From Amoebophrya sp. A120 (lineage: Eukaryota; Sar; Dinophyceae; Syndiniales; Amoebophryaceae), in NCBI GenBank assembly GCA_905178155.1, contig CAJINV010000018.1, forward strand, positions 407,028 through 471,027: 64,000 bases of DNA. Reading direction: 5' to 3'. The translations under genes and the position numbers were made by a program. Below the pieces are notes generated by a model that saw only the letters and a program-made list of their open reading frames with translations, did no database searches and had not been told where the DNA came from. The stretch's first letter is position 1. Each line of letters starts with the position of its first letter. Positions 57,120 through 64,000 of this stretch are shown in pieces.

Positions 57120-59223
57120 TGTTGTATGTACTCTACTTCACCCTCCTCTTGCGTGCTTCTTGTCGAAACTTATTTTTTATAATTTTATTCTGTGACGAAT
57201 AATTTCCACTGTACTCTTACTTTATAGAGAAATGCGAAGCAAAAAAATTATGTTGGACGGACTTGCTAAAACTAATTCATTGTTGCAAACACATACACTG
57301 TGGAAATTTTCGATACTGGGTTTTATTGATTTTTTGTGAAATAGGAATAGTCACAGGTGGGATCATGGAACAGATTTCAATGGAAGTTGAGCGGTTGCAG
57401 GTGCGAACTTGGGCCCAGAAAAAGGATAAGCCTAGACCTACAGAATCTATCTTCTATCTGAGCGAGTGCGAGAAAGTGATTGTGATCCGAGATAAGAAGT
57501 AGTAATAAAGTGCCCTCGTCTCTTCTAGAAGCGAGGAACAGGTTGATGTAGTTACAGCAATATATCAATAGCGCGGTCGACTCGACCATCAAAGCCAGTA
57601 GGATTTGGATTTCAAAAAGAATATGAAAAACTATGGCAAGGCAGATCGCTGGACGGTGGATCGAGGAATTTGAGTCTTTCATTAATGACAGAAAAAGAAC
57701 TTGCAGATCCGATCTGCACGGGGATCAAAATTTTCTACACGTTGATCAGGCCCCGCCGCTTGAAGATCTTGTAGGCTTTATTTTTTCCTGAGGATCTTCG
57801 TGGTGTGAGTGTGTTGACCAGAGCTGGAACTGAGCACTGCATGCGAAGAGCTTTGATTTTGCTTGTAACAGAGGATCGCTTGAACTTATTTTCAATTTGA
57901 TGCACCGAGCAAGGAAACGCTTACACTTACTTGCGCTGCTCTCGACACCAATAAGTACATATTACCCGCCGCTTTGTACACGATAAATAAGCAAAAACAC
58001 TATACACTTACTTGGAAATTATACAAAAAAGTACATATTACCCGGCGGCGCTCACGGGAACACGATACAACAATTTTTGACCCCACCAGCTTGGTGCGCT
58101 TGGGGCGTCCAAGAATTTTTTACTTTTGCGAACTGAGTCGCAAAATAGGAATAGCTGTGGGCGCTGAGAGGACCCGCTGAGAAGAAATAGAAAAATGTCT
58201 AAAATAGAGTGCGATACCACTGGGTGCACATGATGACGAGGACTATGGACGACAATCATCCCTATCCTCTGGCGAGGAACATCAGAAGCCTTCTTGACAC
58301 CACATAGTATCTAGGATTACAATACCACTTCCCTTCATATATAGAATGACGCGCACGCGCCGTCGTGCGGTTATAAAGGTGAGCGGAGTTATAGTCTCCC
58401 GCATACTCTAGGGTAAGTCCAAGGCAGTAAATTGCTCTGCAGCACTAGTAGTCGACAACGCTTCTGCGCCCCCAGTGACGTAGTTTCACCGCCCGCTTTA
58501 GCAGTCGGCGGCTAGTACCAGTGGCGAGCTTGCCGTTGGCGTCGCCTCTTGCCACTGGCATTCAAAAACAAGCGCCATTAGTAAGTACCACGCCCTCATC
58601 CATGGCCGCTCTAGTCCTGAGCCATTTACTGTAAATAGAATCTTGTGCTGCTTATAATTTCCGGACAGGAGCGGTTGCGGTGTCAAAACTTCTTGCAAAG
58701 TTGTAGACACACGTCGGGTATTAAGAACCTGTTCCACGGTGGAGCAGGTTCTTAGACCGACCACGTCTTAAGTGGTCGGGTAAAACTTCCATCCGACCAC
58801 GCCGGCTCCTTGCATACATTTTTTCTGCGACACGTCTTCCGGCCGGTTCAAAAAATGCTAGATGTTATAACAAATAACGACCACCAAGAACTCGTCTTCC
58901 ACTTCTAGGTGTGCGCGTTGTTTAGCCAAAAAATCTGCCTTACGAATACGAGACAAAGAGAGAATCCAAAATCTTTAATTTTTGTAGGAGACGTACGTAT
59001 GTATCTATAACTTTAACTTCTTAAAATCAGAATCATACATGGACTACATCACGACATCGAGAGAGATACGAGGGGTGGCACTTGCGCACTTATCGTAAAA
59101 AATCATACACACACATTACTGAAAACAGCGCACACTCATACATCACGGTCGTGCAACACATCAGTCATGAACAGCCAACAAGAGAATAAATTTAAATACT
59201 ATTGGAGTTATATGCTCGGTTCT
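57120..59223. other. Intergenic region
   Basis: AT-rich, with no supported gene. The notable content is the paired hairpins at 58722-58779. Confidence 0.55.
58722..58779. other. Two adjacent strong hairpins
   Basis: Hairpin 1: 58722-58754, a 16-bp stem (TAAGAACCTGTTCCAC) with a minimal loop and one mismatch or G-U pair. Hairpin 2: 58757-58779, stem CCGACCAC/GTGGTCGG with loop GTCTTAA. Role unknown; could be a structured RNA or a foldback remnant. Confidence 0.75.
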
Positions 59224-59577
59224 TTATCTGATAAAAAACCGGTCCTGTTTTCCATCTTCCCAATGGCAAATCTGCGCCCCACAGGTCCAGCCTTGCTGTT
59301 TCCAGCGTCTCGGGTCAGGGTTGTGTTCTGAAGCAAGATCGGAACGAGAATCCGCTTGAATCCGCCTCAATTCCTCCCGCGAAAAATTTTTCCATTCGAC
59401 CGTGCACTTGAGCAGGGTGATCAGCGTGGGGGATTCCAAGATGGCGAACTCCTGGCTGTAACGGACGCTTGTGCGTCTATGTATTGGGGTCTCGAGGGTC
59501 CGCAAAAATGTCTTCCCAACACTGGTCGTCGTGCGACAACCGCCCGCGGCGGCCACGGCCTTCATATTTCACCCGGG
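59224..59577 (-). CDS. Hypothetical exon or small gene
   Basis: An open block of about 113 codons from an ATG at 59565 (or an AAG acceptor just upstream) to a stop at 59224. It has plausible coding composition, including a TLITLLKCTVEWKNFSREEL-like helix. It may be the last exon of the gene ending at 59852, or a short separate gene. The 270 bp between them have no clear introner TIRs. Function not recognised. Confidence 0.4.
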
Positions 59578-59851
59578 ATATGAAGTTTTCATTGTCTATC
59601 CCGTCAAAGAACTAACCCACTTCAGACGCAGAGTTGTCATGCTAAACGCAATGCGGTAGTGCAGTGTTGGCACGCAATTCTGGGATCATGTACATGCACA
59701 GAAGTAGCGTCTCTGTCTCACGATGAAAAATTTGTCATGCCAAACCTCCAATCGAAACCACCACACCTTTTATCAAGATCTTTTCACTCCACAGGTGAAG
59801 ATGATTGTATAGTTATGCTTTGGGCGCCGGCCTCAGTTTGAACATGCATTT

Positions 59852-62369
59852 TCAACATTCTTGGATCTGGTCCGGTGGGTACGTTTTATTTGCCTCCGGG
59901 ATACTATCCAGGTCAAAGTCCGTGGTGTAAACGTGGTCCTGCGATGAGTCGCCACGCTCGTGGGACCGGAGGTGTCTCAACCGCAGGTGGTCCTCATCTG
60001 GCTTCGCGAGGGTCCCCAGAGCTAAACCCGTTTTGCGCATGAAGACTTTTGGGTAATAGGAAGCGAGCGGCGTCTCTTTACTTCCGAACATGCGCTCCTT
60101 GGTTCTTTCACTGAGGGACAGCGCCTCGGAACCTTCATCTACAGGCACGCGCTCCTGGTTGGAAGCTTGCACCCAGTGTAAGTATTTGGGAAAGCTTGCC
60201 TCCAACACCGAGCTGGGATCATTAGTAGGACGAGAAGGGAAGGAAAGCCGCGCGTCGTTCTGTTCTTGGTCGTGTCGTGTAGTTCCTCTAGTCGAAGATG
60301 TGGCACCAGGGTGGAACACAGGAGGCGTCGTTCCTGCTGTAGTCCTGTCCACCTCAATCGACGCAGAAGCTCTTCGTCCTGCTTGATACTCAACATCCGT
60401 TGGGTCTGTGTAGTTCTGGGTGCTTTTACCAGAGAAATTTTCATCAATGCTTTTCTCGAGAAGTTCTTGCGAAAGCCACGTTTCGGAATATTGGTGAACA
60501 GTGTGCCCCTCGCCGGATCGTGCATACCGAGGCCGGATGTGGTCTCGGTAACGGTCCTCCGGATTCAGGCGGTCATCCGCCTGATTCGCAGAGCATTTGA
60601 AGCCGCCGAGACGGAGAAGTTGCTGACTTGCCGGCAGGCGATGTCTCGCCACATCTTCAGTATGCAAGAAGCCCTGGTGAAAATCCTGGTTCGCAGCTGC
60701 TACCGGTGGCACTCTTGTAGGGGCAAGAGACACCTTGCGGCTTCGTATCCAAATGAAAACCAGTTCCAGTATGTAAAACTTGTGAACTCGTGGCGTCTGC
60801 CTTCCCAAGCTGCAAGATGCAGACGCAGCCTTGCAGCTTTGCTGCAACAAATATAATAATTAAAGGACCTTCAGCGACTTGGAGGACTTCTCTCTATTAT
60901 TATTTGCTTGAGAATCTTTATCAATCTAGGAGCGCGAGCGCACTCACCGTGGAGGTGCACCTTTGTTCATATATATTAGAGCCGCATCATCTTGCATCAT
61001 GAGCAGTTTCAACATCATCTTGCATGAGCAGCGGTAGCTCGGAGCAAGACAATCTTTTTTCTACTGCCAAAAAAGTAGTACTAATAGGACGGGAACTTAT
61101 TGTCACTAGGATACTCAGCTCTTTTCGAAGGGCGTGTTCCATTTCCTGTCGCAGCGATGCAGTTTTCTTCTCCTCTCTCGACATAGAAGTATAACCTGCT
61201 CAGCTGTTACAATCTCAACTGTTACAATAGAATCTGGAAATCTGTGATGCAAGAACTGCATGATCTAGCCTACTCCCATGAAATTGCGCATGACAAGTTT
61301 CGGAGTCCCAAACCCACCTGAAATCCGGGAAAATTTGTATTGCGAAAAGCTCAATTCTCTCTGCGTTCCTCATGCTCTTCATGCAATACAAATTCCAGAT
61401 TCTATTGTAACGCTTGAGATTGTAATGTTTGAGCATGCCATAAGAAGTTGTGCCATCTTCTGCTTCCAATGCAGACCCAGCTGCCGTGTGGTGGCGTTCG
61501 TACCACCGCGCGGCGGCTCGTTTCAACATCGCACTTCCGAGGTAATGCCGCTTCGCGTTCTGAGCGAATTTCTTTATCTCCTCTTCCTTTTCAGGGTGTC
61601 GACTACTTTCCGGACCAGGTAAATACGAATAAATGTTCGGCCAAGTGTATTCAGTGCACAACTACGACTCCTCCTCATTTGTAGGGCACGGGCAGCAACA
61701 TTTCTGCCGTTGCTTATGTCATAAGCAACGGCAGAAATGTAAGCTTCCGCATGACAAAGACAAATTTTTTTACGTGCGGACTGTAGTACTGTTTGAGCTT
61801 CGGAAATTTGTCATGCAGACAGTGCTCAGGAGAGGCACGGCCACGGTATGGATTTGGGTTTTTGCATTACAAATGAGCGGGAGGGGGAGGTGTGCACTAC
61901 CTTCGTAAAGTGTCTTGACCGATCCGTCCATATCCCCCCAGGCGCGAAGACGACGACGCCGCAGCGAGTCCTGGCACAGCCAGGTATTGCGAGGAAAAAT
62001 CCCCCCTCCCCATATCGATAAGAAGCTTTGTCATGCTGATTTGTGACCACAAATCGCATCTGTGATGCAAGAAAGCAACGCCACAGGCTCCGCCCCATTA
62101 TGCAGGGGGTGTGTAATGCTATTGGGCCTACGGCATAGACGTTCCCCATGCTAAGCGCCTAGACCAAAACCTCTCGACTCCGGCACGATATAGGCCTGCA
62201 ATCCTTTACTGCAAGACAAGATTTGTGTTCACAAATCAACATCACAAATTTCGTTTTCGATATGGGGGGGGGAGATTTTTGCTCATGATAACAGATAGGA
62301 AAAGATCTGACCACAGCCACCTAGTTGTGCCAAGAGGTGCAGAATATTTTTAAAAATTGGCCGGGACAT
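59852..62369 (-). CDS. Putative secreted hypothetical protein
   Basis: Function not recognised. Blocks: 62291-62369, 61908-61984, 61443-61647, about 61100-61189, and about 59852-60845. The ATG at 62369 begins a short hydrophobic leader (NILHLLAQLGG). Joining across introners at 61985, 61648 and 61190 keeps the frame (for example GRIGQDT to WPNIYSYLPG, and DGTTS to MSREEKKTAS). A probable GT-AG intron, with acceptor TTTGTTGCAG near 60.85 kb, leads into a long Arg/Asp/Ser/Thr-rich block ending at a TGA at 59852. The 3' end may instead splice to 59577. Confidence 0.6.
61190..61442. mobile_element. Introner, family E
   Basis: 253 bp, exact TSD AGAAG. Confidence 0.88.
61648..61907. mobile_element. 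Introner, family H, with hairpin
   Basis: 260 bp, exact TSD AAGTG. Contains a 43-nt near-perfect palindrome at 61698-61740. Confidence 0.87.
61698..61740. repeat. Palindrome, 21-bp stem and 1-nt loop
   Basis: ACATTTCTGCCGTTGCTTATG is followed by T and then its exact reverse complement. Confidence 0.9.
61985..62290. mobile_element. Introner, family B
   Basis: 306 bp, weak TSD CCAGG/ACAGA. Removal keeps the frame GQIFSYLS to VPGLAAASS. Confidence 0.82.
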
Positions 62370-62624
62370 GATTTTGATATGTAAAAATGTACGTAGAGTC
62401 GTGTTTAGATAAAAGATACAAGAAAGAGAGCTATGCTTTCGTCAGTTCGGTTCGTATGAAGATCGATTTTGAAGATGCAGACTGTGAGAAAAATTCAAAA
62501 ATTGAGACATTTAACATCAAAAGTTGAAGCGACTTAGATTTTCGGAACCAAAGCCGCGCACTGAGTATGAGTAAAAAATTTTTGCGGAAGAATGAACCGG
62601 GACGAACAACATCGAATTTGCTCT
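62370..62624. other. 5' flank of the 62369 gene
   Basis: AT-rich; no recognisable promoter motif and no introner. Confidence 0.4.
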
Positions 62625-63669
62625 ATAGTACCATGACGATCTTCCCGAACTCGTTGTTTACTGGTGGAACGGACCCCCAATTTTATGGAGATCGAAACTT
62701 GCAACCAAGTTGCCAAAGACTTGCGCGACCCATATTCGAGAGGGTCGCGACGGCTTCAAAGTGAGCTGTTCTGTGAGCGCACCTGTGACGCGCCCAACTT
62801 TGAAACCAGCAACAGGAGGACAAGCTATGGCACGGCGCGACGCTTTCTGTGCCTCTTCGTACTGTTTTTCGCGAAATATGCCAGGAACCCCAGCCGCTTT
62901 GCTTTGAAATCAAAACACGATCTGAATCCGGACAATTGGCCGCTCCAGCCAAAACTGCCTATTGTCGAGATTTAGACCGGGCGCGGACTGTTTTGGGTGC
63001 CGCCTTCGCTGCTTTTTCGTTATACCTAGAAAAAGCAGAACGCGCCCGCCACTAATCAATCCGCCCGATCACTGGCGAGAAGCTGGCCCCGCGCCGCCAA
63101 TGCCGAAAAGAACGCCGGGCCCGCCTGATGCCCCAAAAAGGCCGGCAGGCCACACGGAGGGGGCGCGCCCGCCCGGGCGGGCGACGGTGGGCGCTAGGGG
63201 TGGCGCGCTGGTCCGTCCTTTTCTTTGTTGAGAATAGCCCAGCGCACCCGCGTGCGCCGGGCTTGTCGGTGCACTTTGATACGGCCTGCTGGTTGGGTGC
63301 CGGCTTCCGAAACGCGTCGCTTTCCGGGTGGTCCAAGGCCGTGTAAAAGTGTCCGCCGGGTTTTAAACAGTATCAAATGTAAATATGTCTGGGTCTGGAA
63401 GAATGCGCGATTCGTCATGCAGCTTTTCCATGACCCATGAGGTCTGGAATGCAGGGCGTAGCATGCCAGATTCTGTGTGATCTCTCTCATGCCTATCCTG
63501 CATGAGAAACTCCCTCCCGACTTGGTCAAAACTGGACGACGTTATTTGGTAATCATGCAACACAGATTTTTGCATGCTTCAGATTTAGCATGACAGGTTG
63601 CATTCTTTCTTCCAGACCCAGACACTTTTACATTTGATAGTACCATGACGATCTTCCCGAATTCGTTGT
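62625..63669. repeat. GC-rich unit bounded by 33-bp direct repeats
   Basis: The direct repeats 62625-62657 and 63637-63669 (ATAGTACCATGACGATCTTC...) differ at one base. The unit holds a GC-rich stretch (about 62.95-63.36 kb) and the introner at 63371-63639. Confidence 0.7.
63371..63639. mobile_element. Introner, family A
   Basis: 269 bp with intact TIRs, but flanks AACAG and GTACC do not match, so one border has been rearranged. A partial family A interior recurs at about 63693-63752. Confidence 0.83.
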
Positions 63670-64000
63670 GATGTTGAATTTGAGCGAAACCTGTCATGCT
63701 AGGTCCTGCATTCCAGACCTCATGGGTCTTCATGGAAAGGCTGCATGACAAACAAGGTCCGAGCACGGGGGCTGGGGCCCCCGTGCAGAGACCTTGCATC
63801 TTTGGAGGGCATTGGGCGGTCGGAGCAGTTTCCGAGGCCGGGCGGGCTTGCTCCTCGCGACATTCGAACGCAACCACAACGGGGACGCGCGTCGCGAAGT
63901 AGAGGAATGGCCAGTGCCGCGCCATCCCCAGCGGGCTACCACATAGGGCGCCCCGATGGGCGCCCGAGGGGTGGCGCGTTCGCTTCCACTTGCAGGACTC

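Noticed and set aside
1-64000. Short open frames carrying KMSGSG, NVWVWK or QMQKCLGLE at their ends
   Set aside because: These peptide strings are translations of family A TIRs in different frames, not protein motifs.
1-64000. Dinoflagellate spliced-leader RNA gene
   Set aside because: Looked for the known leader core (CCGTAGCCATTTTGGCTCAAG-type) by eye and did not see it. Absence in one window says little.

Overview
The window looks like nuclear DNA of a protist, most likely a syndinian dinoflagellate of the Amoebophrya type. That is inference. Directly visible are spliceosomal-type GT-AG introns, a metacaspase and a pepsin-family protease. All ten supported gene models are on the minus strand (a unidirectional cluster). 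Genes are riddled with short repeated insertions that must be removed for the reading frame to continue but that lack GT-AG ends. From memory, published Amoebophrya genomes report unidirectional clusters and non-canonical repeated introns (introner elements), which fits. No database search was possible.

The dominant feature is a population of about 70 introner-like elements, mostly 150-400 bp. They have terminal inverted repeats (TIRs) that start TAT and end ATA, and 5-bp target-site duplications (TSDs). I sort them by TIR into ten families, A to J (A: TATCAAATGCAAAAATGTCT; B: TATCAAAGTGAAAAATCCCC; C: TATCCTGTGCAAAAGTATCG; D: TATCCTGAGTAAAAACGTCC; E: TATAACCTGCTCAGGTGTTA; F: TATCACATAGAAAAAAGC; G: TATCGCAAGAAAAAAGTGTT; H: TATGAGGGTGCACAACTCCC; I: TATGGAAGTGTCAGAATCGA and relatives, about 50 bp; J: core AAAACGCAGTAGTG). 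Removing the element plus one TSD copy rejoins the coding frame at every junction I translated, including across micro-exons of 18 and 31 nt. A fragment at 36.2-36.4 kb is a paralogous copy of part of the metacaspase gene without the introner. It shows one TSD copy, i.e. the empty site.

Layout, left to right. 1-16.8 kb: one giant hypothetical protein gene with about 35 introners. 17.1-24.8 kb: a low-complexity secreted or membrane-anchored protein gene and its possible 3' part. 24.8-27.8 kb: intergenic. 27.8-34.8 kb: an aspartic protease with a long C-terminal extension, 11 introners and three GT-AG introns. 34.8-38.5 kb: intergenic and repeat-rich, with an intergenic introner, the metacaspase fragment and minisatellites. 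38.5-42.5 kb: a coiled-coil protein gene. 43.3-49.2 kb: a type I metacaspase. 50.8-57.1 kb: a putative secreted hypothetical protein. 59.2-62.4 kb: one or two further hypothetical genes. 62.4-64 kb: a GC-rich repeated unit with another introner.

A second layer of mobile DNA, mostly GC-rich segments of 0.7-1.4 kb, is nested inside introners or flanked by unusually long direct repeats (24, 33 and 56 bp). No transposase was recognised in the window. Two N gaps (8775-9515 and 28720-29410) begin inside introner copies.
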